Shown: positions 1 to 8,837 of the stretch, in pieces | Layout: every line of letters starts with the position of its first letter | How positions within the stretch are numbered: position 1 is the stretch's first letter | DNA from: JAGNHS01 sp964609695 | GTDB taxonomy: Bacteria; Bdellovibrionota; UBA2428 | NCBI GenBank assembly: GCA_964609695.1 | Contig: CAZSSP010000005.1 | Location: forward strand, 71,824-135,823 | Direction: 5' to 3' | Length of the DNA: 64,000 nucleotides | Translations under genes and position numbers: made by a program | The notes under the pieces: generated by a model | The model's database searches: none | What the model was told of the DNA's origin: nothing | The model's input: only the letters and a program-made list of their open reading frames with translations

Positions 1-1
1 A

Positions 2-394
2 GGAATGTCTCACATTCGCAACAAACAAACTCGCGCCTACTTAGGAGAATATGGCGATATTTTAAGTCAAAATAAAAGTCAGTGGAAAAAACTGGAAATC
101 ACTGGCCACACCGATAAAAGAGGAACAAGAAAAGTGAATCGAGTGCTCTCAAAAGCTAGAGCCAAAACTGTTTACGATATTTTAGCCAAAGCTGGAGTTC
201 CCAAAAACAAAATGACTTATAAAGGTTTTGCCTTTGACAAACCCGTCGACAGAAGAGGAACTCCCGCAGCACTGGCCAAAAATCGTAGAGTGGAAATGCA
301 GTTCACAGGAGTCAAGGCCACTCAAGATATGGTTAAAGATATTGAAGAATTAAATGCTCGTTACGGTTTCAAAGCGGGAAGCGGAAAATATTAA
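2..394 (+). CDS. OmpA-family peptidoglycan-binding domain protein, 5' end outside window
   Basis: Only the C-terminal part is present and the frame runs off the left edge. The visible residues form most of an OmpA/Pal-type domain, which binds diaminopimelate peptidoglycan and tethers the outer membrane. Seen: the ITGHTD(K)RGT segment, a repeated SKARAKTV helix, and the closing NRRVEMQF strand typical of the domain. The strand and helix that normally open the domain are missing, so the true start lies upstream. It could be a Pal lipoprotein or a larger OmpA-like porin; the missing N-terminus prevents a choice. It ends 43 nt before the convergent uvrA stop. Confidence 0.8.
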   Translation, partial: GMSHIRNKQTRAYLGEYGDILSQNKSQWKKLEITGHTDKRGTRKVNRVLSKARAKTVYDILAKAGVPKNKMTYKGFAFDKPVDRRGTPAALAKNRRVEMQFTGVKATQDMVKDIEELNARYGFKAGSGKY

Positions 395-437
395 AAAAAC
401 CGCACGAGAAGGAAGCTAAGAGTGATTAGATCATGAG

Positions 438-3335
438 CTAAGCTCTGAGAAATTCTTCAACAGGCAAAGCGGAAGAGTTTTTTAAGGCTTCTAATAAAAA
501 CTCACCTGTGGGACCTTTTTTTCTTCTACCGACATCTTCGGGGGTTCCCTCATCGAGGACACTACCGCCGTATTTACCACCACCAGGACCAAAATCGATA
601 ACCCAATCCGCACATTTTACAAGCTCCATATTGTGCTCAATAACAACAACACTATTTCCTTGTTCTACAAGTTCATTAAGCACTCGTCCCAAAACCTTAA
701 CGTCGCTCACATGCAGACCTGTGGTCGGTTCATCAAGAATATAGAAAACGCCTTTGTTATCACTTCGCGACAATTCACGAGCAATTTTTAATCTTTGAGA
801 TTCACCGCCCGACAATGTGGTTGAAGATTGACCTAATCTTAAATAACCCAATCCCACTCGTTCCAATGTTTTTAGCGTGACGTTAAGCTTTGCTTGTGAA
901 GCAAAAAAATTTCTAGCTTCACTCACTGTTAGATTGAGAATGTCGTGTATGTTTTTTCCTTGAAAACGAATTTCAAGAACTTCTTTCGTGAATCTTTTAC
1001 CTTCACAATGCTCGCATAGAAGATACATATCTTCCATAAAAAGCATTTCCACCCTAGTGTAACCTTCACCTTCGCAATGCTCGCAACGCCCACCAGGAAC
1101 GTTGAAAGAAAAAAATCCCGCATGATAATTTCGTTTTTTGGCTTCTGATAAATTTGCAAATAAACTTCTAATTTCGTCAAAGGCTTTCATGAAAGTTACA
1201 GGATTTGAACGAGAACTTCTCCCGATGGGTTGCTGATCAATTAACACCACCGATTTGATAGACTCAAAAGAAGAAATTTGATCAAAAATTCCGATCTCTT
1301 CAAAATCTTGCATAAATATTTTGGCTAAAGCAGGATAAAGGGTTTTTCTGACCGCTGTAGATTTTCCAGAGCCAGAGACACCCGTCACACAAGTCATAAC
1401 CCCTAAAGGAATTTTCAATTCAACATCTTTTAAATTATGAGAGCGACAACCCTTAATTGAAAGCCAATTGGTGCGACGACCTTGGTCTTTAACCCGATCC
1501 AGTCTTCTTCTTTGAGGAATAGGGATATGGTCCTTGCCCGAAAGGAATCTCCACGTTGAACTTCCAGGAATTTCTTTCGACATAAAAGATTTCATGTCGC
1601 CCTGATACATCAACTCTCCACCGCGCTCTCCAGCAAAAGGGCCAATATCTACCAAATGATCAGCCACTGAAATGATAGTTGAATCGTGCTCGACAACAAC
1701 AACAGCGTTTTTAAGTGCACTCAAATCTCTTAAGATACTTATCAACTTCTCAGTGTCTTGAGGATGAAGTCCAATGCTGGGTTCATCTAAGACATAACAT
1801 GTTTGAGTCAGACGAGAACCTAATTGGTTGGCGAGTGCAATTCTTTGCGCCTCTCCTCCTGACAAAGTTTTTGCCAACCGATTTAAAGTTAAATAACCCA
1901 AGCCAACTCTTAATAAGAAATCTAACCTCTGAGTGATTTGAGGCAAAACATCTTTGGCTACTGCCGTTTCCGTTGAGCTCAATTTCAACTTTTGAAACCA
2001 TAGAGCAAGATCTTCAACACTCATAGCACAGAGTTCAGAAATATTTTTCGAATGAAATTTTACAAATCGTGCTTCTTTACAAAGTCGTTCCCCACCACAA
2101 TCCACGCAAAGCTGAGGACTTCTGTATCTTGAAATAAAAACACGAGTTTGAATTTTATATTTTTCATCTTCTAATTCAGCAAACATTCCCTTTATGCCTG
2201 CAAAATCTTTTTCACCATTCCAGACTCTGTCCTGATCTTTTTTTTCTAGATCCTTCCATCGCATGTTGAGGGAAATCTTTTTGGCCTGACAAAATTTCAA
2301 CAAATCTCTCAACCAATCTCGAGCAGAAGGTTTTGTAAAAGGCTCAACGGCACCCTGAGAAATAGACAAATTTGGATTAGGAATCACCAAAGCAGGATCG
2401 AGAGTTAAAACATTTCCAAATCCATGGCATCGCGCACAGGCACCCACGGGTGAATTGAAAGAAAAAAGTTGAGGACTGAGCTCAGGAAATCTTTTTTCTT
2501 CACCATCCACAGAGGGAAATTCCGTAAATGTTTTATGATCCAACAAATGATTGTCGTCATCTAAACTTAGAAAAATAGCGCGCCCTAAACCTTCTCGGTA
2601 AGCACCGACAATGGCTTCTTCTATTCGACCCCGAAACTCTTCGGAGGCTTCCATACGATCCACTAAAATCCAAGGCTTATTAATTCCAGAAATCTTATTG
2701 AGGATTCCGCCTTTTTTAAGCTTGATTTGATCTTCAATTTCTAAAAACTCTATAGGGCCTTTGGACTTTAACGCCTGAGGCATAAGTATTTTTGTAAAGC
2801 CACGCTCAAGATAGGAAGCCAATAAACGAGCTCTCTCGTCGGGGGTTGATTGGGCTCTAACATCTAATGGAAAAAGCCAATAAATTTTCTGACCTTTATG
2901 GTCCTTTAAAATTTTTTCCAAAACATCAACGACAATATCTCTCTTAACTATTTTTCCAGTTTCTGGATCAAACATTTGCCCTAACTTAGAAAAGAGTAGT
3001 CGAAAATAATCGTAAATTTCGGTGGCAGTGCCCACAGTTGAACGTGAATTTTTTGTGTGATTTTTTTGCTCTAATGCAATAGTCGGACAAATTCCGCGAA
3101 TATCATCGACATCAGGTTTTTCATGCTTAGCCATGAATTGTCGCGCATACGTGCTGAGGGACTCCAAATATCGGCGCTGACCTTCTGCAAAGAGAGTGTT
3201 GAAAGCTAAAGAAGATTTCCCACTTCCCGATGGACCCGTAACGACACTCAAACGACCCTTAGGAAAACGAACATTGAAATTCTTAAGATTGTGTTGCCTG
3301 GCTCCAAGAACTTCAATATCTGAGGTGCTACTCAT
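438..3335 (-). CDS. uvrA: Excinuclease ABC subunit A (UvrA)
   Basis: Damage-sensing ATPase of nucleotide excision repair, acting with UvrB and UvrC. The 965 residues match the family length (about 940). Seen: first Walker A GPSGSGKS at 34-41, the NSRSTVGTATEIYDY segment, first signature LSGGEAQR with YVLDEPSIGLHPQD, second Walker A GVSGSGKS, a zinc module with CEHCEGEG and CEHCEGKR, and second signature LSGGESQR with ILDEPTTGLH. Odd: the CPxCG pair that usually precedes the ElxPRLFSFN segment is absent (FPELSPQLFSFN follows a Cys-free stretch), although GACARCHGFG is kept. The N-terminal zinc site therefore looks partly lost. The UvrB-interaction region appears present, so this is ordinary UvrA rather than UvrA2. 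Confidence 0.96.
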   Translation of the reverse strand: MSSTSDIEVLGARQHNLKNFNVRFPKGRLSVVTGPSGSGKSSLAFNTLFAEGQRRYLESLSTYARQFMAKHEKPDVDDIRGICPTIALEQKNHTKNSRSTVGTATEIYDYFRLLFSKLGQMFDPETGKIVKRDIVVDVLEKILKDHKGQKIYWLFPLDVRAQSTPDERARLLASYLERGFTKILMPQALKSKGPIEFLEIEDQIKLKKGGILNKISGINKPWILVDRMEASEEFRGRIEEAIVGAYREGLGRAIFLSLDDDNHLLDHKTFTEFPSVDGEEKRFPELSPQLFSFNSPVGACARCHGFGNVLTLDPALVIPNPNLSISQGAVEPFTKPSARDWLRDLLKFCQAKKISLNMRWKDLEKKDQDRVWNGEKDFAGIKGMFAELEDEKYKIQTRVFISRYRSPQLCVDCGGERLCKEARFVKFHSKNISELCAMSVEDLALWFQKLKLSSTETAVAKDVLPQITQRLDFLLRVGLGYLTLNRLAKTLSGGEAQRIALANQLGSRLTQTCYVLDEPSIGLHPQDTEKLISILRDLSALKNAVVVVEHDSTIISVADHLVDIGPFAGERGGELMYQGDMKSFMSKEIPGSSTWRFLSGKDHIPIPQRRRLDRVKDQGRRTNWLSIKGCRSHNLKDVELKIPLGVMTCVTGVSGSGKSTAVRKTLYPALAKIFMQDFEEIGIFDQISSFESIKSVVLIDQQPIGRSSRSNPVTFMKAFDEIRSLFANLSEAKKRNYHAGFFSFNVPGGRCEHCEGEGYTRVEMLFMEDMYLLCEHCEGKRFTKEVLEIRFQGKNIHDILNLTVSEARNFFASQAKLNVTLKTLERVGLGYLRLGQSSTTLSGGESQRLKIARELSRSDNKGVFYILDEPTTGLHVSDVKVLGRVLNELVEQGNSVVVIEHNMELVKCADWVIDFGPGGGKYGGSVLDEGTPEDVGRRKKGPTGEFLLEALKNSSALPVEEFLRA

Positions 3336-3389
3336 AACCTGTTGAGGTTAATTCGTGACTTTCACTCAGTAAAGACTAGATCCAAATGA

Positions 3390-4430
3390 TTATCGTGAAC
3401 CTTTATGCGCAGGTAGAGTTTTTGGCGGAACTCGGTAAATGCCTTTTTTAATATCGTCTTCATCCATTAAAAGATCGCCCTTTTGAGGCATGGGCCCAAA
3501 CAAGGTCTCCTGATTGAGATCTCCTGTTAAAAAGCGACCTTGAGCCTTGTAAAGATCCACTTTCATGGCCGATCCAACAGGCTCAACATAACCCTGGCCC
3601 GACTTGGTTTGAACAAATCGCACGCCAGAACCCTCATCCTTAACACTCAATTTACCAGTATCATTCTTAACCTTGATATAAAGCTCGTCTTTCTCGTAAT
3701 CATAAGACCAAAAATCAGCTCGCCCACCGAGATCCTTTTCCATTTTTTTTCCGAGTTCGGTATCATAAAACTCAGCATCCACAGGAGTTAAATTTATTTT
3801 CTCGGACTCCGCCTGTTTCATTCGATCTTCTCTTGAACCACCATAAACACCAGGCATTTTTGGAGGAGTCACTGGTCCGGCCGTTAATGCATTGGCATCG
3901 CCAGGAGATCCCTCACCCGAAGATGCGCTCGCAGCAGCCTCATCCTTTGGACTGAAGGTCTTTAGTGCAGACAACACAGAGCGATTGGCATTGACGGAGG
4001 AATAAAAAAGATATCGACCAATAGTGGCTAGACGGCCTTTCTGGGCCTCTACCGTGGTCTCAATATAAGTTCTATCTTTTGCCGTCACTGGAGTGCGATC
4101 GAGGACAGCTTCTCGAGTTTTTAGCTCTCTTGCCAATTGATTCTGAAGATTGACATAGGTTTTGTAATCAACGTTAAACTGCTTATAACGCGACTCCATA
4201 GATTTTTCAGGCAGTCGTTTTAAGCGTTCTAGGGTTATTTTTTGAAATTCCTTTTTTTCATCTTCATTAATTTCTGGAAGTAATTGAGGAACTTTTGAAT
4301 ATTCTTGAAGTAATTGAAAGAACACTTTTATTGGAGCTTCGTTTTCATTTTCAGCCCATGAAACAGAGCACAAAAAACCAAAAAAAAGTGCAAAAAGAGG
4401 CGCTGAAAAACCCCTCAAACTCCGTCCCAT
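3390..4430 (-). CDS. Exported protein of unknown function
   Basis: Not recognised. The 346 residues start with a clear signal peptide (Arg at 3 and 6, hydrophobic PLFALFFGFLCSV, likely cleavage after SWA). The mature half is helical and charged (about residues 28-150). A small-residue linker rich in Ala/Ser/Gly/Pro (about 160-200) follows, then a C-terminal part with short beta-like repeats ending in a basic tail. Periplasmic location is inferred. It lies 54 nt downstream of the uvrA start on the same strand, and is divergent from rodZ, with a shared promoter region of about 130 nt. Confidence 0.75.
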   Translation of the reverse strand: MGRSLRGFSAPLFALFFGFLCSVSWAENENEAPIKVFFQLLQEYSKVPQLLPEINEDEKKEFQKITLERLKRLPEKSMESRYKQFNVDYKTYVNLQNQLARELKTREAVLDRTPVTAKDRTYIETTVEAQKGRLATIGRYLFYSSVNANRSVLSALKTFSPKDEAAASASSGEGSPGDANALTAGPVTPPKMPGVYGGSREDRMKQAESEKINLTPVDAEFYDTELGKKMEKDLGGRADFWSYDYEKDELYIKVKNDTGKLSVKDEGSGVRFVQTKSGQGYVEPVGSAMKVDLYKAQGRFLTGDLNQETLFGPMPQKGDLLMDEDDIKKGIYRVPPKTLPAHKGSR

Positions 4431-4557
4431 TGCACCAGTATAACAAACTTAACAATTCTAAAGATCTAAAAAAATCGTCAATAAATCCACTAAGACACTG
4501 TTAAGACATTGACTATCTTACAAACATCGCCTTCAGTGGTTTAATAGGATCAAAAAA

Positions 4558-5679
4558 ATGAGCGAAGAAACCCCTCCGTCTGACGGCCTTCAAACCCCTG
4601 AAACCCTTGTCACAACACCTATTGCTGTCGACTTCGGAACATGGCTAAAAGACCTTCGCCAAAAAAGAGGCGTTTCCCTTGAAGAAATTGCCGCTGTCAC
4701 AAAAATTCACATCAGCCAACTACAACATTTAGAAGAAAATCGATTTGAAAAACTTCCCTCTCCCGCCTTTGTTCGCGGTTTTATCGTTTGCTATGCAAAG
4801 CATATCAGCTTTGATGAAAATGAAATTTTGCGACGCTACAAGGAAGTCACTCAACCCGAAGTTAAAGAAAGTGGTTTTCCAGGATTTGGCAATCGTGCGG
4901 CCGTCAGCACATCCAATCCAAAAGTAAAAATTGTAGAAACACCACAAATCAAACACTCTCCAGGATCAGATCCTCGCCCTGAAGCAAAAATTCCACTCTC
5001 AGGAAAACATATCGCCATAGGTGTCGTGATTGTTATTTTGTTTAGCACCTTGGCTTTTTTAGTATCTTTAGGAAAGAAAACTTCCAACACAGCCAACACG
5101 ACAGCTCCAACGACTCAAAACACACCTGAAAATGCAGCTCCGACAACAAATCCGCCCACAACAACACCTGAAGCAAGTGCTCCCCAAAACGTTGGACCCC
5201 AACCTGTGAGTACGCCAAACACAGTGACCCCTGTAACTACAAACACCGCTACTCCTACTCCTGCGCCAACGACTCCACCCGCACCTCAAGGAGTGGCGCA
5301 CACTTTAGAGTTAAGAGGAATTGAATCTAGCTGGATCAATGTTCGCGTTGATGGAAAAGAGTCACAAGGTTTCCAATTAGCCAATGGCGCCACTCAAAGT
5401 TTTCAAACTAGAAAAAAAATTGAAATTTCTTTAAGCAATGCTGGCGTTGTTGAACTCAGATGGGATGGCACTTGGTATGCACCTCCCGGATATCGCGGAG
5501 ATGTAAAATCTTTTGTTCTTCCTGATCAACTTAAAATCCTAGCAGTAAAAGGAAAAGCTCCTGCCAAAGCTGCTGCCGTAGCACCTGCAGCGCCTAAACC
5601 TGCTGCACCTGCAGCTGCAAATCCGCCACCTGCACAAGCAAATCCACCGGCCCCCGCAGCTCCAGCCCCTCAGCAATAA
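4558..5679 (+). CDS. rodZ: RodZ-like cell-shape protein (HTH, one TM helix, periplasmic DUF4115-type domain)
   Basis: Bitopic membrane protein that couples MreB to the elongation machinery in rod-shaped cells. Seen: an N-terminal HTH of the Xre/RodZ type (GTWLKDLRQKRGVSLEEIA ... ISQLQHLEENRF ... PAFVRGFI, about residues 26-95), a linker, one TM helix at about 150-170 (IGVVIVILFSTLAFLVSL), a Thr/Pro-rich periplasmic stalk, and a C-terminal beta domain (about 245-330, with SSWINVRVDGK and WDGTWYAPPG). An Ala/Pro-rich tail of about 40 residues closes it. AGGA lies 8 nt before the ATG. The architecture fits RodZ; the long low-complexity stalk and tail are its only unusual trait. Confidence 0.88.
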   Translation: MSEETPPSDGLQTPETLVTTPIAVDFGTWLKDLRQKRGVSLEEIAAVTKIHISQLQHLEENRFEKLPSPAFVRGFIVCYAKHISFDENEILRRYKEVTQPEVKESGFPGFGNRAAVSTSNPKVKIVETPQIKHSPGSDPRPEAKIPLSGKHIAIGVVIVILFSTLAFLVSLGKKTSNTANTTAPTTQNTPENAAPTTNPPTTTPEASAPQNVGPQPVSTPNTVTPVTTNTATPTPAPTTPPAPQGVAHTLELRGIESSWINVRVDGKESQGFQLANGATQSFQTRKKIEISLSNAGVVELRWDGTWYAPPGYRGDVKSFVLPDQLKILAVKGKAPAKAAAVAPAAPKPAAPAAANPPPAQANPPAPAAPAPQQ

Positions 5680-5683
5680 TAAA

Positions 5684-6805
5684 TTAACCTACTTTTTTAG
5701 TGGGCTGAGTGACTTGCGAACGCATACTTTGAGTTAATGTTTGAAGTTCTTTAGGCGCAAATTTTAAAAATAAATTTTTATCATTAGCGTTTTCCCAAGC
5801 ATTTTTACCACTGATAACACCAGAGTTTGCTGCTTCTAATAAAACAGCGTCCAACAATTGCATTCCATCCTTCTTAGAAGTCTGCATAATAGAAGACAGC
5901 TGATAAGTTTTACCCTCGCGAATCAGATTCGAAACCGCTGGAGTGTTTACTAAAATATCATGAAAACTAGCCATTCCACCTTGTTGAGTGGGTACTAATT
6001 TTTGCGATAAAACTACACGTAAACTCTCCGAAAGCATGGAGCGGATTTGGGGTTGCTGATCTCCCGGGAAAGAATCAATAATTCTATCCACGGCTTTAGC
6101 TGCAGAATTTGTATGGAGTGTTGCGAATACTAAATGTCCAGTTTCAGCTGCGGTTATGGCTAAAGCCATTGTTTCTGGATCTCTCATTTCTCCAACAAGC
6201 ACAACATCTGGATCTTCACGAAGAGCGGCCTTAAGCGCACTCGAAAAACTTGTAAAATGAACTCCCAATTGGCGCTGATTCACCATCGCACGTTTAGTTT
6301 CGTGATGATACTCAATGGGATCTTCTAAAGTAAGAATATGAGCTTTTTCATTTTCATTTATATAATTAATCATAGCTGCAAGAGTTGTTGTTTTTCCTGA
6401 ACCCGTAGGTCCTGTAACAAGAACAAGCCCGTTAGAAAAACCACAAGCCACTTTGCAAATCATAGGCAATGATAATTCTTCCATACTGGGTGCGGTTTCT
6501 TTCAATGCACGAAACACAGCTGCTAGACCGTGTTTTTGGAAAAAAACGTTGACGCGAAAAATCCCCAAACCATTCACCTTAACGCTAAAATCTATGGATC
6601 GATCTTGGAGCAAAGAGTTTTTTTGAGTTTTATTTGTGATTTCATTTATGGCAGTTTCCATTTCTTGTGCCGTCAGGATGGGATGCTCTACTTTACAAAG
6701 CTCGCCTTTAATACGAATCATTGGAGCACTTCCTGTCGACAAATGTAAATCGCTTCCCCTTTGCTTAATTAGCATTTGAAGAAAAGCCACCAATGGAGTG
6801 CTCAT
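5684..6805 (-). CDS. pilT: Type IV pilus retraction ATPase PilT
   Basis: Hexameric ATPase that depolymerises type IV pili and powers twitching. Seen: N-terminal RGSDLHLSTG motif, Walker A GPTGSGKTTT, Asp box HILTLEDPIEYHH, Walker B VVLVGEMRDPET, His box TGHLVFATLHTNSA, and the PilT-type IREGKTYQLSSIMQTS segment near the C-terminus. The length (about 373 aa) is normal. The ATG at 6805 is chosen over the GTG three codons upstream because it sits just ahead of the conserved N-terminal helix; no strong ribosome binding site decides it. It could be the PilU paralogue; no pil genes adjoin it. It is divergent from rng and ends 4 nt from the rodZ stop. Confidence 0.92.
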   Translation of the reverse strand: MSTPLVAFLQMLIKQRGSDLHLSTGSAPMIRIKGELCKVEHPILTAQEMETAINEITNKTQKNSLLQDRSIDFSVKVNGLGIFRVNVFFQKHGLAAVFRALKETAPSMEELSLPMICKVACGFSNGLVLVTGPTGSGKTTTLAAMINYINENEKAHILTLEDPIEYHHETKRAMVNQRQLGVHFTSFSSALKAALREDPDVVLVGEMRDPETMALAITAAETGHLVFATLHTNSAAKAVDRIIDSFPGDQQPQIRSMLSESLRVVLSQKLVPTQQGGMASFHDILVNTPAVSNLIREGKTYQLSSIMQTSKKDGMQLLDAVLLEAANSGVISGKNAWENANDKNLFLKFAPKELQTLTQSMRSQVTQPTKKVG

Positions 6806-6923
6806 ATCAAACACTTATCGGCCTAAATCTGACATAGCTTAAATCACATAAATTAATAATCTTAACTCAATCTTAACCATCGTCTTGGGTCAGCCCTCCA
6901 CTCATGTTATGTTTTTTGAATCC

Positions 6924-8462
6924 ATGGGAACAGAAATTCTCATCAATAAAGGTCTTCGAGATGTTAGAGTGGCTAGACTAGAAAATGGCCACTTAGCAGA
7001 GCTTCATCTTGAACATGGCAAAGAGCGCGGCTTGGTGGGGAATATTTACAAAGGACGAGTCACTCGCGTCCTCCCAGGCATGCAAGCCGCATTCGTAGAT
7101 ATAGGCCTCGCTCGAACTGGCTTTTTATATGTTAATAAAATACTCGACCCCAATAGAAATCTAAGTGATGAAACTTCAAACTTTGAAGAAGACGACGATC
7201 CTTTAAGCGCCGATAAAGATTTTGATGAAGATTCAAGCCCAGAAACTCCTGCGGCCAACATTTCAGAGCTCATAAAAGAAGGAGAAGACATTCTCGTTCA
7301 AATCACAAAAGAGCCCATGGGCAACAAAGGAGCTCGCCTCACTGGATATGTCAGCATTCCCGGTCGCTATTTAGTTTATATTCCTGAAACTAATATGATT
7401 GGAATTTCGAGAAGGATTGAAGATCCCGATGAAAGAAATCGCCTTAGAGAACTTGTAGAAAAAAATAAACCCAAAAACGGCGGAATCATAGTGAGAACCG
7501 TGGCCGAAGGTGCCAGCGATAAAAACCTTAAAGATGATCTCGATTATTTGTTAAAGGTTTGGGGCTCGATAAAAAAGAATTTTGAAAAGCAAAATAAACC
7601 TGGTCTAGTCTATGCTGATTTTGATTTAGCTCTAAAAATCATACGAGACAGAGTGTCCGATGATGTTGATAGAATTATCGTAGACGACGGTGAACTTTTA
7701 AAAAAATTAAATAAATTTATTCAGTCTTTTCTACCCCGCTTCAAAAAAAGAGTAGAACTATTCCAGCAGCCCGGCGGCCTCTTCGATCACTTCGGGATTG
7801 AGAGCGACATTAATAGAGCGATTTCTAAAAAGGTTTGGTTGAAATCAGGTGGCTATATCATTATCGATGAAACCGAAGCCATGACGACCATCGATGTCAA
7901 CACGGGTCGTTTTGTTGGAAAGCGAAATCTTGAAGAAACAATTTTCCAAACAAACATGGAAGCCGTAAAAGAAATTGCTTACCAAATACGCCTCAGAAAT
8001 ATTGGCGGACTTATTGTTCTTGATTTTATCGATATGGAAAAAGAGAACAATCGAGAAAGAATTTACACTGTACTTTGCGAAGAATTAAGTAAAGATCCCG
8101 TTAGAACAAACGTTTTACCCGTCAGCTCTTTTGGCCTCATAGAAATGACGCGCAAGCGCAGCCAAGAATCCCTTAGAAAGAAGCTCACCTCTTCGTGCAA
8201 ATACTGCGAAGGCAAAGGCTACGTTAAATCCCTGCGAACAATCGCCTACGAAATACTTAGAGAATGCGAACGAGAAGCGTTACAAGACTCAAGCGCTCAG
8301 GGTTTAGCTGTCTACTGCCATCCTAGTGTCTCTGAGTTTCTAACCGACGAAGAAAAACCTGCAATTGACGAACTTGAACAGAAAATAAAACGTCGCGTCA
8401 CAATAAAAATAGACAACAACCTTCACTTGGAAGAGTACGAAATTTTCTCAAAAGACTCCTAA
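6924..8462 (+). CDS. rng: Ribonuclease E/G family protein (RNase G)
   Basis: Endoribonuclease of the RNase E/G family, acting in rRNA 5' maturation and mRNA turnover. Seen: start MGTEILIN, matching the family N-terminus; an S1 domain (GNIYKGRVTRVLPGMQAAFVD) with an acidic loop of about 45 residues before ILVQITKEPMGNKGARLT; catalytic DNase I-like part with TTIDVNTGRFVG and GGLIVLDFIDM; zinc-link CKYCEGKG. Longer in-frame starts exist at 6885 (TTG) and 6909 (ATG). The alignment to RNase G favours 6924 and no ribosome binding site contradicts it. There is no long RNase E-type degradosome tail. It ends just before the origin-like region. Confidence 0.92.
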   Translation: MGTEILINKGLRDVRVARLENGHLAELHLEHGKERGLVGNIYKGRVTRVLPGMQAAFVDIGLARTGFLYVNKILDPNRNLSDETSNFEEDDDPLSADKDFDEDSSPETPAANISELIKEGEDILVQITKEPMGNKGARLTGYVSIPGRYLVYIPETNMIGISRRIEDPDERNRLRELVEKNKPKNGGIIVRTVAEGASDKNLKDDLDYLLKVWGSIKKNFEKQNKPGLVYADFDLALKIIRDRVSDDVDRIIVDDGELLKKLNKFIQSFLPRFKKRVELFQQPGGLFDHFGIESDINRAISKKVWLKSGGYIIIDETEAMTTIDVNTGRFVGKRNLEETIFQTNMEAVKEIAYQIRLRNIGGLIVLDFIDMEKENNRERIYTVLCEELSKDPVRTNVLPVSSFGLIEMTRKRSQESLRKKLTSSCKYCEGKGYVKSLRTIAYEILRECEREALQDSSAQGLAVYCHPSVSEFLTDEEKPAIDELEQKIKRRVTIKIDNNLHLEEYEIFSKDS

Positions 8463-8609
8463 ATGCTCATGCCTTTTATGAGTCCTTAATCAAATAAAGT
8501 TAATCTTTGTTAACTGTGCACATCTCACTACGTCATAAAAGCGACATCATTTGAAAATAGCCAAAAATAGCTGAAATAAGGCAAAAATAAGAAAAAACAA
8601 AGATTATAT

Positions 8610-8633
8610 TTATCCACAGTCAATTGTGGATAA
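8610..8633. promoter_or_regulatory. Inverted pair of perfect DnaA boxes
   Basis: TTATCCACA on the plus strand (8610-8618) and its exact inverse TGTGGATAA (8625-8633), separated by 6 nt. Together they form a palindrome that could bind two DnaA protomers head to head. Both match the E. coli-type consensus at every position. Confidence 0.8.
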
Positions 8634-8636
8634 GGC

Positions 8637-8645
8637 TGTTGATAA
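8637..8645 (-). promoter_or_regulatory. Near-consensus DnaA box
   Basis: TGTTGATAA, one mismatch from TGTGGATAA, 3 nt after the inverted box pair and in the same orientation as its second member. Confidence 0.5.
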
Positions 8646-8683
8646 GTTTCAGTTGGCTTGATTTTAGTTATGACAAAATAAAA

Positions 8684-8692
8684 TGTGGATAA
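8684..8692 (-). promoter_or_regulatory. Perfect DnaA box
   Basis: TGTGGATAA, a full match to the consensus in the minus orientation, between the box pair and the dnaA start. Confidence 0.7.
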
Positions 8693-8721
8693 CTTGTTTA
8701 TAACTATAGTTTTTAACCCTA

Positions 8722-8730
8722 TGTGGACAA
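8722..8730 (-). promoter_or_regulatory. Near-consensus DnaA box
   Basis: TGTGGACAA, one mismatch from TGTGGATAA, in the same orientation as the box at 8684. Confidence 0.5.
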
Positions 8731-8793
8731 CTTTTGTTAAGAAATCCTAATTAAAGAAATTTTAGGAATTTCGGACTAAAAACATCAGCTTAC

Positions 8794-8815
8794 AGTAAGT
8801 TCTTTTGAACTTACT
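8794..8815. promoter_or_regulatory. Perfect hairpin or palindromic operator upstream of dnaA
   Basis: AGTAAGTTC, loop TTTT, GAACTTACT: nine base pairs with no mismatch, ending 22 nt before the dnaA TTG start. No T-run follows on either strand, so it is not a standard terminator. It could be a leader hairpin in the dnaA mRNA or a binding site for a dimeric regulator. Confidence 0.6.
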
Positions 8816-8837
8816 CGTGGGTTGGGATACTTAAATT

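Larger units (their letters stand above)
8463..8837. other. Probable chromosomal replication origin region (oriC-like)
   Basis: About 375 nt without a gene between rng and the DnaA-like gene. Seen: two perfect DnaA boxes facing each other (TTATCCACA at 8610, TGTGGATAA at 8625), a third perfect box at 8684 (TGTGGATAA), near-boxes at 8637 (TGTTGATAA) and 8722 (TGTGGACAA), and an AT-rich stretch at about 8555-8610 with repeated AAAATA/AAATAAG units that could unwind. A perfect hairpin lies at 8794-8815. Box clustering plus a DnaA-like gene is the usual origin layout. Activity is inferred; dnaN, recF and gyrB do not follow, so an auxiliary initiator locus remains possible. Confidence 0.75.

Noticed and set aside
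929..1180. Minus-strand 83-codon frame inside uvrA
   Set aside because: Lies in another frame of the UvrA zinc and signature region, which is strongly conserved.
5068..5301. Minus-strand Arg/Ser/Cys-rich frame opposite rodZ
   Set aside because: It is the antisense of the Thr/Pro repeat stalk of RodZ; the composition is a by-product.
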